From NCBI RefSeq assembly GCF_023147505.1, contig NZ_JAHXPB010000001.1, forward strand, positions 124,001 to 188,000: a stretch of DNA of 64,000 bases. The letters run 5' to 3'. A program made the position numbers and the translations under genes. Position 1 is the first letter of the stretch. Each line of letters starts with the position of its first letter. Shown in pieces: positions 1 through 11,814 of the stretch. The notes beneath the pieces are model-generated. The model did not search any database and was not told the origin of the DNA. It worked only from the letters and a program-made list of their open reading frames with translations. This DNA is from Brevundimonas sp. EYE_349 (GTDB lineage: Bacteria; Pseudomonadota; Alphaproteobacteria; Caulobacterales; Caulobacteraceae).

Positions 1-2
1 TT

Positions 3-254
3 TGCACCCGTGAATCCCATGCATTTCGCGAATGCCACGCAGCGCTCAGCCTGGCCCTGAGCGGTGTCGGAATAATCTACGGCGCCGAGCCTATCCTTCG
101 GCCCCATCTTGATGACGGCGCCTTGCGGCTCGTCCTTCAGGATTGGGCATCGATGGGGCCCGGATTTCACATCTACTATTCCGGGCGTCGACAGGTGCCG
201 ACCGCGTTACGGCTGCTCGTCGATCTGATCCGCGAACTCTCCCCGCTTCGGTGA
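3..254 (+). pseudogene. LysR-family regulator, C-terminal part (cut by window start)
   Basis: An open frame runs in from the window edge and stops at TGA 252-254. The residues read like the end of a LysR effector domain: SLALSGVGIIYGAEPILRP, then LRLVLQDWASMGPGFHIYY, then SGRRQVPTALRLLVDLIRE. That is the usual closing pattern of LysR proteins, and the complete LysR at 21961-22857 ends with the same FxYYPSRRQ arrangement. Only about 83 residues are visible, so the DNA-binding part lies upstream of the window or is missing. Its target cannot be told. Whether it is a whole gene or a remnant is unknown; integrase debris follows immediately. Confidence 0.7.
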
Positions 255-569
255 CCAGTTGCGGGCGGAACGAGAGCCCGGAACATCCGCGAATTGTCGA
301 GAGCGGATCATCGCCCAAGGGTGAGGCGGACGCCATCCTGTCTGGTCGAGGTGGCAGAGCGAAGGGGAAGTGAACACGCGGCCGCCAGACGACCGCTTCT
401 GACTCAAAGCGGCGGTCCGGAATATCCGCTTGTAGCTGGACCACTGAGCGCCCGCGAAAGGGCTTGGTTGAACGCGATGCCGTGACCAAGACCGGCCTGC
501 TAGTGAAGGTTCACTGCCACTGCCTGGAGATCGATGCGAAGGGTAGGGTCCGGGTGGCCGATCGGTTCA
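255..569. other. Non-coding or degenerate stretch
   Basis: I see no convincing gene between the LysR end and the integrase remnant. Open frames here have no recognisable motifs. A copy-like piece of the dispersed GCGG/CCGC short repeat family (around 405-435) lies in it. Confidence 0.4.
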
Positions 570-1025
570 AAACAACGCCTTGGCTTCGACCTCCTGCTCT
601 ACACCGCACAGAGATCCGGCGACGTGCGGCAGATGACCGTCCACCAGATCGCCGGCGACCGGGTGATCGTGCGCCAGGACAAGACCGGCCAGCCCGTGGA
701 CATTCCGTAGCATCCACAGCTTCAGGCGTCGCTTGCCGTCCACAAGCTCGGACACCTAGTTGTTCTGACCACGCAGGACGGCAAACCCTACTCGGAAAAA
801 GGCTTCGGAAACTGGATCAAGAAAGCTGCGATGATCGCAGGCTTGCCGCACTGCTCGGCGCACGGACTGCGCAAGGCGGCGGCCAAGCGCCTGGCCGAAG
901 CGGGCTGCTCTCCACATGAAATCATGTCGATCACGGGCCATCAGAGCCTGAAAGAAGTCGAACGCTACACGCGCGAAGCCAACCGTCGTGGCCTCGCTGA
1001 CGGCGCCATGAAACGCATCGGCTGA
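570..1025 (+). pseudogene. Tyrosine recombinase (phage integrase) remnant
   Basis: One frame reads GFDLLLYTAQRSGDVRQMT, the typical entry to the catalytic domain with the first catalytic Arg, up to an in-frame TAG at 708-710. The same frame resumes with KPYSEKGFGNWIKKA and CSAHGLRKAAAKRLAEAG, which holds the H-x-x-R box. It continues with MSITGHQSLKEVERYTRE, holding the second His and the catalytic Tyr, and ends at TGA 1023-1025. No proper start or N-terminal core-binding domain is visible upstream. It is therefore a dead integrase C-terminal half, a trace of an element once integrated at or near this edge. The family is clear; the element it served is not. Confidence 0.8.
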
Positions 1026-1056
1026 CCCACCAGGCGGGGGCTGGCGGAGGCCGCGG

Positions 1057-1536
1057 TCATCGCGTCTCGTCGCCTCCGAGTTCGCGCCGGTCCTGATCGC
1101 GCACCAGCCAGTGGACAGCGCCGAGCGCAAGCGCCGCGCCCGCGAGTGCGGCAATCCTGGATGATTCCGTCTCGCCGAGGTCCAGGATGATGAATTTGCG
1201 CGCGATGGCGAGGAGCGCGATCAGCACGATCGTGCGGACCTGGAGGATCCCGAAGCTGCGTTCGGTCGCAACAAGAAGGGAGCGCTTGAACTCGAGCGCG
1301 ATCACCACGGTGAAGATCATGCCGAACACCACCTGGAAGGTGGCGTAATCGAGAGTGTCGAATGCCCCGAGAACCAAGCGGTTCACGACTTCGCGCATCA
1401 GCGCCCAGACCGACGCCACGACGATCGCCGCAATGATGACGCTGAGGACGAAGATGACACCTTGCTCGAACTTCTCGTAGAGCGTCATCGCCGACCATTG
1501 TTCACGGGTCAGCCCGGATCGTTGCAAGTCTTTCAT
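1057..1536 (-). CDS. psiE: PsiE-like phosphate-starvation-inducible membrane protein
   Basis: The protein of about 159 residues has four hydrophobic segments (roughly 25-50, 60-85, 95-115 and 120-140) and resembles the PsiE family, including LYEKFEQGVIF and the ERSFGILQVRTI block. I chose the ATG at 1536 because GAGGGG lies just before it; a longer open frame to 1650 has no such site. PsiE homologues are regular cargo of clpK-type heat-resistance islands, and here it is the last gene of the minus-strand hsp20 group. Its biochemical role is unknown in the family; it acts in the inner membrane. Confidence 0.8.
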   Translation of the reverse strand: MKDLQRSGLTREQWSAMTLYEKFEQGVIFVLSVIIAAIVVASVWALMREVVNRLVLGAFDTLDYATFQVVFGMIFTVVIALEFKRSLLVATERSFGILQVRTIVLIALLAIARKFIILDLGETESSRIAALAGAALALGAVHWLVRDQDRRELGGDETR

Positions 1537-1651
1537 GATTGCCCCTCGAAAGCCGCCCCGGAGAGACAAGCTCCCCGGGGCTTCGCCAGACGGTGCGATA
1601 TCGCACGGAGCGGAGGGGACGCCGCAAACCGGCGACACCCAATGTGGCAAA

Positions 1652-2143
1652 TCAGCCGTTCTTGACCTCGATGCGCTTGACCTTGGCCTGCGCCTCGGGA
1701 GTCTGGGGCAGCTTGATCGTCAGAACCCCGTTCTTGAACGATGCTTGCGCCTTTTCGCCATCCACACCGGGGGGAAGCGGAATTGTCCGGTAGATCGCGC
1801 CGTAGCTGCGCTCGGAGAGATAGTATCCCTTCTTCTCCTCTTGGCGCTCGATCTTCTTCTCCCCCTTCACAGTCAACATGTCATCGTTGACCGTCACCTC
1901 GATGTCCTTCATCTCCATGCCGGGCAGCTCGATCGACACTTCGATCGCCTTGTCGGTCTCAACCATGTCAGATTTGGCTTCGCCGCTGCCCCAGGGCCAT
2001 TCGAACTGACCGACCCGGTTCCAGAAGTTCTCGAACACATGGTTCATTTCGCACTGGAGCGTCGCGATCGGGTTGTCTTCGCTGCTCTTGGCGTCTGGCG
2101 CGCCGTCCTTGCGCGCCCAGGGGATCAGGTCCTTGATCTGCAT
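1652..2143 (-). CDS. hsp20: Small heat shock protein, Hsp20 family
   Basis: This 163-residue alpha-crystallin protein is an ATP-independent holdase that binds unfolding proteins in the cytoplasm. The alpha-crystallin domain runs from about 55 to 150: VSIELPGMEMKDIEVTV, then LTVKGEKK, then the closing FKNGVLTIKLP with the conserved GVLTI motif. A C-terminal I-x-V-type tail (KRIEVKNG) follows. The start is supported by AAGGAG 6-8 bases upstream. It lies 20 bases downstream of the second, broken hsp20 and is probably in the same transcript. Confidence 0.93.
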   Translation of the reverse strand: MQIKDLIPWARKDGAPDAKSSEDNPIATLQCEMNHVFENFWNRVGQFEWPWGSGEAKSDMVETDKAIEVSIELPGMEMKDIEVTVNDDMLTVKGEKKIERQEEKKGYYLSERSYGAIYRTIPLPPGVDGEKAQASFKNGVLTIKLPQTPEAQAKVKRIEVKNG

Positions 2144-2163
2144 GATGGTGTCTCCTTCGATTT

Positions 2164-2561
2164 TCAGGCGCCTTTGACGGCGATCCTTTTTGGCTGCGCT
2201 TCAGGGGCTCGGGGGAGCGTCAAAGTGAGGACGCCTCCGCGCATCTCGGCCTCGATCCTGTCGGGGTCGAAACCCTCGGAAAGCGTGAAGCCCTCTCGAA
2301 ATCCCCCTCGCCATATTCGGCATAGGCAAGTTCCAGGTTTTCTGGCCGCATCGGCTCAACCTTGCCGCGGATCGTCAGCACGCGGTTTTCAAGCGTGATC
2401 TCGACGTCATCCGATCCGACGCCCGGCATTTCCAGCATCATGGAGACGCCCTGATCGGTTTCGACGATATCGGTCAGCGGGCGGTAGACGCGGCCGCCAC
2501 CGATGGTCTCGGGCGTGTCGGTCGGCGTCTTTTCGGTGGCTTGCGTGATGTCGGTGCTCAT
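2164..2561 (-). pseudogene. Hsp20 family protein, frameshifted
   Basis: The N-terminal frame from ATG 2561 gives a normal Hsp20 beginning (MMLEMPGVGSDDVEITL, LTIRGKVEP, AEYGEGDFER). Around 2295-2302 the frame breaks. The missing part continues in another frame: FTLSEGFDPDRIEAEMRGG, then VLTLTLPRAPEAQPKRI, to TGA at 2164-2166. Restoring about one base would give a protein of roughly 132 residues with a complete alpha-crystallin domain. The cause is either a real single-base loss or a sequencing error; several other genes of this island are broken in the same manner. As written it encodes a truncated chaperone without the GVLTL strand. Confidence 0.85.
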
Positions 2562-2575
2562 CGTTCCAGCTCCTC

Positions 2576-3112
2576 TCAGGCTGCCTTGATCTCGATTTTC
2601 TTAGGCTTTTCTGCCTCGGGCCGGGAGATGACGATCCGCAATACGCCGTTCGTCATCTTCGCCTCGACCTTGTCATCCGAAGCGGTGAATGGCAGGCGGA
2701 TAGCGCGGGAAAACTTGCCATAACCGCGTTCGTTGCGGTGCCAGCGCGCACCTTCGGGAACCTCGGGCAGCTTGCGTTCGCCCGACAGCGTCAGGACGTT
2801 GTCCTTGACCGAAATTTCAATGTCGCCCGGTTCGATGCCGGGAAGTTCAGCGGTGACGGCAACGGCCTCGGAGCCTTGCCACACATTCACCGCCGGGAAC
2901 GCCGCGCGGGACGGGGGCCAGAAGCCGCGGTCGAGATCGCGCATCATGGAGCGCATCAGCGCGAAGGGATCGCTGCGGCGCAGATATGTCGGAAGAGCAT
3001 TGCTGGCCTCCTGTTGCTGATCGATGCCCCCGAACCGCGGCATGGTCCGACCGGGCAACGGTGCCGGCTGGATGTCGGTTCGGAGACCGCCCATCAAGCT
3101 AGGCGGATCCAT
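2576..3112 (-). CDS. hsp20: Small heat shock protein, Hsp20 family (first of three)
   Basis: Residues about 75-178 form an alpha-crystallin domain: VTAELPGIEPGDIEISV, LTLSGERKLPE and the closing MTNGVLRIVISRPE. It ends with KKIEIKAA, an I-x-I-type tail used for oligomer contacts. The N-terminal region (about 70 residues, RRSDPFALMRSMMRDLDR) is the variable arm. The start is uncertain: ATG 3112 lacks a ribosome site, and internal ATGs at 3094 or 3043 are possible. It is the promoter-proximal gene of the minus-strand group and faces marR across 89 bases that contain a 9-base inverted repeat. Confidence 0.88.
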   Translation of the reverse strand: MDPPSLMGGLRTDIQPAPLPGRTMPRFGGIDQQQEASNALPTYLRRSDPFALMRSMMRDLDRGFWPPSRAAFPAVNVWQGSEAVAVTAELPGIEPGDIEISVKDNVLTLSGERKLPEVPEGARWHRNERGYGKFSRAIRLPFTASDDKVEAKMTNGVLRIVISRPEAEKPKKIEIKAA

Positions 3113-3117
3113 TTATT

Positions 3118-3142
3118 ATGCAAGCAGATATGATGCTTGCAT
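3118..3142. promoter_or_regulatory. Perfect inverted repeat, candidate MarR operator
   Basis: ATGCAAGCA (3118-3126), a 7-base spacer and TGCTTGCAT (3134-3142) form a perfect 9+9 palindrome. It sits between the divergent hsp20 (start 3112) and marR (start 3202), the usual place for an autoregulatory MarR-family site. Its role is inferred from position and symmetry. Confidence 0.6.
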
Positions 3143-3201
3143 TGCACTTTGGGTGGACCGCAGTCTATCCTGTTGCTCATGCAGACGGAGGAAAGATACC
3201 C

Positions 3202-3630
3202 TTGATCACTTCTGATCTTGCCCTGATCGGGACGACGATCCACCGGGTCGCGCAGCTCATCCAGCAGCGGATCGACAACGAGATCAGCGACAGCGGCCTG
3301 ACCCGCCTGTCCTGGATGGGGGCGGCACATGTCGAGGATTCGCCCGGGCTGACCATCGGCGATCTGGCCGGGCGGCTGGAGGTGGGCCGGGCCACTGCGG
3401 GCCAGCTCGTCGATCGCATGGTACGGGGCGGTTGGGTAGAGCGGGGGGCGTCACCCGACGACCGACGGGCGCAGATCGTCACGGCAACGCCAAAGGCCAG
3501 GGCGATGCTGGAGGAACTCACACCGCGGCAATCGGCGCTCGAAGATGAGATCCTGCAGGATCTGACGGCGGACGAGAGGCGCATTCTGCTGGCGCTGCTC
3601 GAGCGGATCAGGGCGCGGCTCGGGCGCTAG
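3202..3630 (+). CDS. MarR-family transcriptional regulator
   Basis: This winged-helix regulator has about 142 residues. The core reads [21 protein letters not shown] (recognition helix), then [21 protein letters not shown], which is the wing with the conserved DDRR turn of MarR proteins. The probable start is TTG 3202, six bases after GGAGGAAAG; a longer frame to 3118 would cross the inverted repeat and has no ribosome site. It probably binds the palindrome upstream and controls itself and the opposed hsp20 group. The ligand is unknown. The broken ftsH begins 17 bases downstream. Confidence 0.85.
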   Translation: MITSDLALIGTTIHRVAQLIQQRIDNEISDSGLTRLSWMGAAHVEDSPGLTIGDLAGRLEVGRATAGQLVDRMVRGGWVERGASPDDRRAQIVTATPKARAMLEELTPRQSALEDEILQDLTADERRILLALLERIRARLGR

Positions 3631-3647
3631 GGAAAAGGAAAAGCCGT

Positions 3648-5290
3648 ATGGAAAAGAAGACCGAATACAACATCTGATACTGGGTGATGGCTTTCATGGC
3701 CGTGATCTTCATCCAGGATCTGATCGCCGGCTGGCAATCCGTGGCTCCCATCAGCTACAGCCAATTCGAAACCTATCTCGAGGACGGCAGGATCGCGTCG
3801 GTCGCGGTCGGGTCAGACACCATCACCGGCGCCTTCACCGAACTCGTCGACGGCAAGAGCCAGTTCGTGACGACGGTCGTGGATCCCGGGATCCTGCAGC
3901 GGATCGACCGCTCCGGCGTCGAGATCACGGGCGTTCCTCAGAATACTTTTTTCGGCACACTAATTTCCTGGGTGGCGCCAGCGCTTGTCTTCTTCGAAAT
4001 CTGGATGCTGCTGTTCCGCAAGTTCGCCGACAAGCAGGGTTTTGGCGGCTTCATATCCCCAAAGGCATATTGCTCGTCGGGCCGCCGGGAACCGGCAAGA
4101 CGCTTCTGGCGCGCGCGGTGGCAGGCGAGACCGGCGTGACCTTCTTTTCGATCTCGCGATCAGAGTTCGTCGAGATGTTCGTGGGCGTCGGTACCGCACG
4201 GGTGCGCGACCTGTTCGAGCAGGCCCGGAAATCGGCCCCGGCAATCATCTTCATCGACGAACTCGACGCTCTTGGATGCCGCGCTCCTCCGGCTAGATCG
4301 CCGGTGGCCATGATAAGCGTGAGCAGACGCTGAACCAGCTTCTGACCGAGCTCGACGGCTTCGACCCTTCAGAGGGCATCGTGCTCCTGGCCGCCACCAA
4401 CCGACCCGAGATTCTCGACCCCGCGCTGCTGCGTGCGGGACGCTTCGACCGTCAGATGCTGGTGGATCGGCCCGACAAGACGGGGCGTGTGCAGATCTTG
4501 AACGTGCACATGAAGAAAGTGACGCTCGCCCCAGACGTCGATGCCGAGAAGGTCGCAGCTCTTACTCCCGGCTCTTCCGGCGCGGATCTTGCCAATCTCG
4601 TCAACGAGGCAGCATTGCTCGCCACGCGCCGCAAGGCTGATGCGGTGACGATGGACGACTTCAACAATGCGGTGGAACGCATCATCGCCGGGTTGGAAAA
4701 GAAGAACCGCGTGCTCAATCCGCGCGAACGCGAGATCGTGGCGCACCACGAGATGGGGCACGCGCTGGTGGCGATGGCTCTGCCGGGGGTGGACCCGGTG
4801 CACAAGGTCTCGATCATACCGCGCGGGATTGGCGCGCTCGGCTACACCATCCAGCGCCCGACCGAGGACCGCTTCCTGATGACGCGGGAGGAACTCGAAA
4901 CCAAGATCGCAGTCCTGCTTGGCGGGCGCGCAGCAGAGAAGATCATCTACGATCATGTCTCGACCGGGGCGGCGGACGATCTGGTCAAGGCGACCGACAT
5001 CGCCCGCGCCATGGTCGCGCGGTACGGGATGGACGAAGACCTCGGGCATGTCAGCTACGACACCGATCGGCCCGGCTTTCTCGGCACCGGCGACCAGTCG
5101 TCCTGGCTTAACCGCCGCTACAGCGACGCCACTGCTGAGCGGATGGACGCGAAGGTGCGCGACATTGTGGATGGCGTGTTCAAGCGCACCCTCACCTTTC
5201 TTGAAACCAATCTGGATCTTCTCGAGCAATCGGCGCAGGATCTCCTGCAACGAGCAACAGGTCGCTGCGTGACACTGTCACTGGCGCCTG
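3648..5290 (+). pseudogene. ftsH: FtsH membrane AAA protease, multiply broken
   Basis: The pieces of an FtsH are in order but not in one frame. From ATG 3648 the eighth or ninth codon region reads EYNI then TGA (3675-3677). The periplasmic and membrane part follows ([14 protein letters not shown], second helix near 3960-4020). At about 4050 the sequence jumps from KQGFGGF to [15 protein letters not shown] in another frame, losing the linker and start of the AAA domain. Another shift follows DELDALG at about 4275. The third piece, from about 4303, holds [14 protein letters not shown], the arginine-finger region and the zinc protease motif HHEMGH (about 4744-4761). The C-terminus is also scrambled near 5245. 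The gene cannot make a working protease as written. Confidence 0.9.
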
Positions 5291-5317
5291 ACTGGATAAT
5301 GAAGGCGGAGAAGACGA

Positions 5318-8212
<2,895 letters not shown>

Positions 8213-8289
8213 CAGCACAAAAGACTGGCCCGGCGCGATATCGGTCGCGCCGGACCATCTCTTCGGAGAGTTATAGGAAGGTCCACGGC

Positions 8290-9432
8290 ATGAACGTCAT
8301 CAGATCATTCCGCAATCTCGACCGGCACGGCCAACAGCGCGCGCCTGAGGTCATCGAGGAAGAGGTGCGGCAACTTGAACCGCATCTTGTACGCTTCCGC
8401 GAGGATCTCGTCCGGCTCGAAGTCGTCGCCTCCCAGACGAGCGTCAAGACGCGCATCCAGGTCAGCCTGCGCCTGCAACTTCCGTCGGGCGTGATCGCGG
8501 CGCGGGAAGATGGATTCGAGATCGAGCCTGTCCTGCGCAAGGCCTTTGCCGACCTGCGCCACCAGGTCGATCGGCATGTGGCGCGGCTCAAGCACGAGTC
8601 TGAATACAAGCGTCCCGCCCGCCGGCGCCGGATCGGCGCCCCGCTGCCGCCCGCGCGGGATGCGGCGGAAGCGGACCGGCGCCAACTCTTCTTCGACCTG
8701 ATCGAGGATCATCTCGATACGGTCTACGATACAGTCAGGCGCGAGTTGACCTATCTCGAGTGTAGCGGATCGGTACCGGCTGGCTACCTGAGCGTTGGCG
8801 ATATCGTCGATGCGACGATCCTCAAGGGGCTCGACCGCTTCGAGCGGCGGCCGACCGAATTCTCCGTCCGGGACTGGCTGACGCAGCTGGCCTTCGAGAC
8901 CGTCGAGGCCGAGGCGCAGGCTGCGCGCCGCGCGGTGCCCGAGGATGCCGCCTCGATCTACGTAGCGCCCGAGGCGCCTGCCGGGGAGCCTACCGAGGCG
9001 GATCAGGCGATGTTCGAGTTCTACCAGCCCGACGAAGTGCTGATGCTGGAGGGCCTCATCGCCGACGACGGCGGCACAGACCCCGAGACCGAAGTGGATC
9101 GTCATGATATCGCCGTGACGCTGCACCGGGCAATCGCCGATCTTCCGTCGGTCGAACGCCGCGTTCTCTATCGGCTCCACCTAGACGACGCCACGCTTGC
9201 GGAGACGGCGGACCTCCTCGGCCTTTCCGAAGCAGAGGTCGAAGAAATCGCCGAGAAGGCGGGCGAGACACTGCGCAGAAAGCTTGTCGAAGCGGGGTTG
9301 ATCAGCGAGGCATCGGGGCGCGCGCCCATCGAACGGGAAATTGCCCTGACGCAGCGCCTGCCCCAGCCAGTCGAGTACCGGCGCCGCGTGGCTGCCGCGC
9401 TCGCCGGCGCGGAGACAAACGCAGAAAACTGA
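8290..9432 (+). CDS. Ribosome-hibernation-like / sigma-70-like fusion protein
   Basis: The protein has about 380 residues; ATG 8290 follows AGGAAGG. Residues about 30-115 resemble the S30AE (HPF/RaiA) fold, ending in GFEIEPVLRKAFADLRHQV, like the helix of hibernation factors. Residues about 135-215 look like a sigma region 2 (LFFDLIEDHLDTVYDTVRR, then VGDIVDATILKGLDRF). Residues about 275-335 look like region 4 (LHRAIADLPSVERRVLYRL, then LAETADLLGLSEAEVEEIAE, a helix-turn-helix). It follows clpK by 77 bases and probably shares its transcript. It could couple ribosome binding with promoter choice during heat stress, but that is inference; the sigma-like part may have lost polymerase contacts. 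Confidence 0.75.
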   Translation: MNVIRSFRNLDRHGQQRAPEVIEEEVRQLEPHLVRFREDLVRLEVVASQTSVKTRIQVSLRLQLPSGVIAAREDGFEIEPVLRKAFADLRHQVDRHVARLKHESEYKRPARRRRIGAPLPPARDAAEADRRQLFFDLIEDHLDTVYDTVRRELTYLECSGSVPAGYLSVGDIVDATILKGLDRFERRPTEFSVRDWLTQLAFETVEAEAQAARRAVPEDAASIYVAPEAPAGEPTEADQAMFEFYQPDEVLMLEGLIADDGGTDPETEVDRHDIAVTLHRAIADLPSVERRVLYRLHLDDATLAETADLLGLSEAEVEEIAEKAGETLRRKLVEAGLISEASGRAPIEREIALTQRLPQPVEYRRRVAAALAGAETNAEN

Positions 9433-9459
9433 GTTGAAACAGGAACAGGAGATGGACCA

Positions 9460-10107
9460 ATGAGAACAGCGTATGAAAACCCGACCGACAAGATGCAAGA
9501 CATGCTGTGCAGCCTGTCCCGGAATTGGTGGGCATTCGTGTTACGCGGCGTGCTCGCATTGATCATCGCAGTGCTAGCCTTCGTCATGCCTGCGGAAGCG
9601 CTTCTGGCGCTCACGCTGGTCTTCGGCGCGTTCGCCTTTGCCGACGGCGTGTTCGGCCTCGTCGCCGCGATACGTAAAATCCGCAAGGGCGAACGCTGGG
9701 GCTGGCTGATGTTCAGCGGCATTCTGGGCATCGCCACGGGCGTCGTCGTAGTTGTCTCGCCTTTTGTCGCGACGCTTGTGCTTGCGACATTCCTCTGGGC
9801 CAGCATCGCCTTCTGGTCCGTGTTCTCGGGTGCCCTCGAGATCGCGGCAGCGATCCGCCTGCGAAAGGAAATCAACGGCGAAATCTGGCTGATCCTAAGC
9901 GGCCTTCTCTCGGTCGTTCTCGGTGTCGTCGTGACCTGGATGCTGCTGACGCGCCCGGTCGAAAGCTTCCTCGCGCTCGGCTGGCTGATCGGCTTCTACG
10001 CCGCGGTCTTCGGGGTGATGATGATCCTCCTCGGGCTACGGCTTCGCAAGGCGGATCGTTCGGACGGTGCGGCCTTCGATGACGCTCCCCCATCGGCAAA
10101 GGCGTGA
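9460..10107 (+). CDS. hdeD: HdeD-family membrane protein
   Basis: This protein of 215 residues has six hydrophobic helices in three pairs, with the HdeD hallmark WWAFVLRGVLALIIAVLAF at the first helix and repeated WxLxxGxLSxxxG patterns later. HdeD is an inner-membrane protein linked to acid and heat resistance and is standard cargo in clpK islands. AGGAGATGGACC precedes the ATG. It lies 27 bases after the preceding fusion gene. Confidence 0.9.
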   Translation: MRTAYENPTDKMQDMLCSLSRNWWAFVLRGVLALIIAVLAFVMPAEALLALTLVFGAFAFADGVFGLVAAIRKIRKGERWGWLMFSGILGIATGVVVVVSPFVATLVLATFLWASIAFWSVFSGALEIAAAIRLRKEINGEIWLILSGLLSVVLGVVVTWMLLTRPVESFLALGWLIGFYAAVFGVMMILLGLRLRKADRSDGAAFDDAPPSAKA

Positions 10108-10116
10108 GGTGCCCTG

Positions 10117-10319
10117 TGGTGGATGACGAGCGACTTGCCGGCGAGGAGCACGATTTCACCCGATGGGACGAAACGATCTTCGACCGTTGCCTGAGCACCG
10201 GCTTCAATCCGTTCGGCAGCGGTCCGACGCCAATCTTCCCGCGGCACCGGGACGCAGAGGCGCCGGACGCCGATGCAAAGCCGTGCATGCCACCTGACAC
10301 CGAAAATGCGGGGTGCTGA
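10117..10319 (+). CDS. Small hypothetical protein in the stress island
   Basis: GTG 10117 opens a frame of about 67 residues beginning VDDERLAGEEHDFTRWDET and ending at a TGA that overlaps the next ATG at 10319 (TGATG), suggesting translational coupling. The sequence is hydrophilic with a short aromatic patch (STGFNPFGSG). I do not recognise it. Its place between hdeD and a membrane protein gene and the overlap argue that it is real. Confidence 0.5.
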
Positions 10320-10935
10320 TGTCGAACCGCCTGCCTGACTTGGCATTTGCTGCTGCGGCCGCTGCCTTGGGCATCGGAATCGTTTTCGTTTTTCGTTCGA
10401 TGTATCTTGCCGAAGACATACTGCCTTTCGCGCAGGAGATGACGCTCATCTTCCTCGGCGCTGTCGTGACGATCATTCTGACCGCGGCGCTTCTCAATCG
10501 CCAGACCGATCTCGAGCTTCGCAAGGAAGGGTCATCATCCTCCAGCAGCAATGCGACATTTACATGGCCTGTATCGAAAAGGTCGCAGAGATCGTGGAAA
10601 CCGCAAGGCACGATGCGAAGCTGATCGATGAACTGCGTGTTCTCAGCCACAAGCTGGCTGTGGTCGCGAGTGCAGGGGTCGTGTCCAGCTTCGAGCAGGT
10701 ACTGGAGAGCTTGCAGTCCGGTTTTGCTGACGGCACGCTCTCGGACGGGGACGGAGAGGGCGTGATGAATGCCGTCGCCGATCTCACGATAGCGATGCGG
10801 TCGGACGTCCTGCACGCTGCTGCCTTTCCTTCGCAGAACACCGAACGCGCCGTTCGCCTGAATTCGAGGCGAATGGAAAAACTCGACGATCTCGAACGTC
10901 AACTTCTCGTATCCACCGACACCCGGGACAACTGA
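10319..10935 (+). pseudogene. Two-helix membrane protein split by a frameshift
   Basis: From ATG 10319 the frame gives two membrane helices (about 7-25 and 40-62) followed by LNRQTDLELRKEG. At about 10528 the sense frame is lost. In the neighbouring frame it continues VIILQQQCDIYMACIEKVAE, then LSHKLAVVASAGVVSSFEQV, to TGA 10933-10935. Adding one base near 10528 restores a single protein of about 205 residues with an N-terminal membrane anchor and a helical cytoplasmic part. I do not recognise the family. The second half alone (from 10564) could be translated but would lack the anchor. Confidence 0.7.
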
Positions 10936-10936
10936 T

Positions 10937-11491
10937 ATGCGCGGCCATAATCGCCCACCATTCCCGCCGAAAATTCCCGGAACCGATCAGCCATCCTGGG
11001 ACGTGCCGACGGCAATCATCTACCGTCCTGCCCGTTCCGCGATGACATCGGCGCCTCGGCCCAACTACTGGGTTCTCGAGTTCGAGCCGTCCCGGCCGCC
11101 GCAGGTCGAGCCGCTGATGGGATATACCTCCAGCAACGATCCCTATCGTTCGATCCGGCTGAAATTTCCCGACCGCGAAAGCGCTGTGGAATTCGCGGAG
11201 CGGCAGAACTGGCGCTATTTCGTGCGTGAGGACGTGGCTCACCGGCATGCGCCTGACCGCTGGCGGGGAGAGGAGCGGCATCGCCTCTACAAGGGAGCCG
11301 ACGCCCCGAACGCCTTTCGCATACCGTCCCGCCTGGATCGGGATCGCACGGACCACCGACTCCGACGCGCAGTCGATCAGGAAGGCTCGGTGGACCTGCC
11401 GTCGCAAGAACAGGCGGAATTCGATCCAGTTATCGAAGCCAGTCTTGAATCCTTCCCGGCCTCTGATCCTCCGGCGTGGACGGTGACGTGA
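10937..11491 (+). CDS. NDUFS4-like (ETC complex I subunit) protein, 3' end altered by IS
   Basis: Residues about 20-100 match the complex I accessory subunit family (NDUFS4 type): TAIIYRPARSAMTSA, NYWVLEFEPS, then SIRLKFPDRESAVEFAERQN. The C-terminal SLESFPASDPPAW is a motif often seen at the ends of stress-related alphaproteobacterial proteins. The stop TGA (11489-11491) lies inside the terminal repeat of the IS that begins at 11484, so the last residues are IS-derived and a short native tail is lost. The ATG lies one base after the preceding stop. Its role here is unclear: either a respiratory accessory factor or a stress-associated relative. Confidence 0.7.
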   Translation: MRGHNRPPFPPKIPGTDQPSWDVPTAIIYRPARSAMTSAPRPNYWVLEFEPSRPPQVEPLMGYTSSNDPYRSIRLKFPDRESAVEFAERQNWRYFVREDVAHRHAPDRWRGEERHRLYKGADAPNAFRIPSRLDRDRTDHRLRRAVDQEGSVDLPSQEQAEFDPVIEASLESFPASDPPAWTVT

Positions 11492-11547
11492 CCCCCTGAA
11501 ACTCCTCCAGGAATAGCTAGAGTCCGCCCTAACGAAGGACGGACAGA

Positions 11548-11814
11548 ATGAAGCGATCAAGGTTCACGGAAGAGCAGATCATTGGGATCCTGCGGGAGCA
11601 GGAGGCCGGTGTGGCGACGGCGGAGGTGTGCCGGCGTCATGGGGTCAGTTCGGCGACCTTTTACAAATGGAAGGCCAAGTTCGGCGGGCTCGACGTGTCG
11701 GAGGCTCGGCGGTTGAAGGCGCTCGAGGACGAGAATGCTCGGCTCAAGCGGATGCTGGCGGACGCGATGCTGGACAACGTGGCGCTGAAGGACCTGCTGG
11801 GAAAAAAGTGGTGA
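11548..11814 (+). CDS. IS3-family transposase OrfA, copy 1
   Basis: This 88-residue protein carries an N-terminal helix-turn-helix ([16 protein letters not shown], then [19 protein letters not shown]) and a C-terminal leucine-zipper-like stretch. It recognises the IS ends. The A6G run at 11802-11808 just before its stop is a typical slippery site for -1 frameshifting into OrfB, which produces the active OrfAB transposase. Confidence 0.93.
   Translation: MKRSRFTEEQIIGILREQEAGVATAEVCRRHGVSSATFYKWKAKFGGLDVSEARRLKALEDENARLKRMLADAMLDNVALKDLLGKKW

Noticed and set aside
464..919. Plus-strand open frame of 151 codons
   Set aside because: The sense frame of the integrase remnant lies in another phase and has clear recombinase motifs; this frame is Arg/Pro-rich without motifs.
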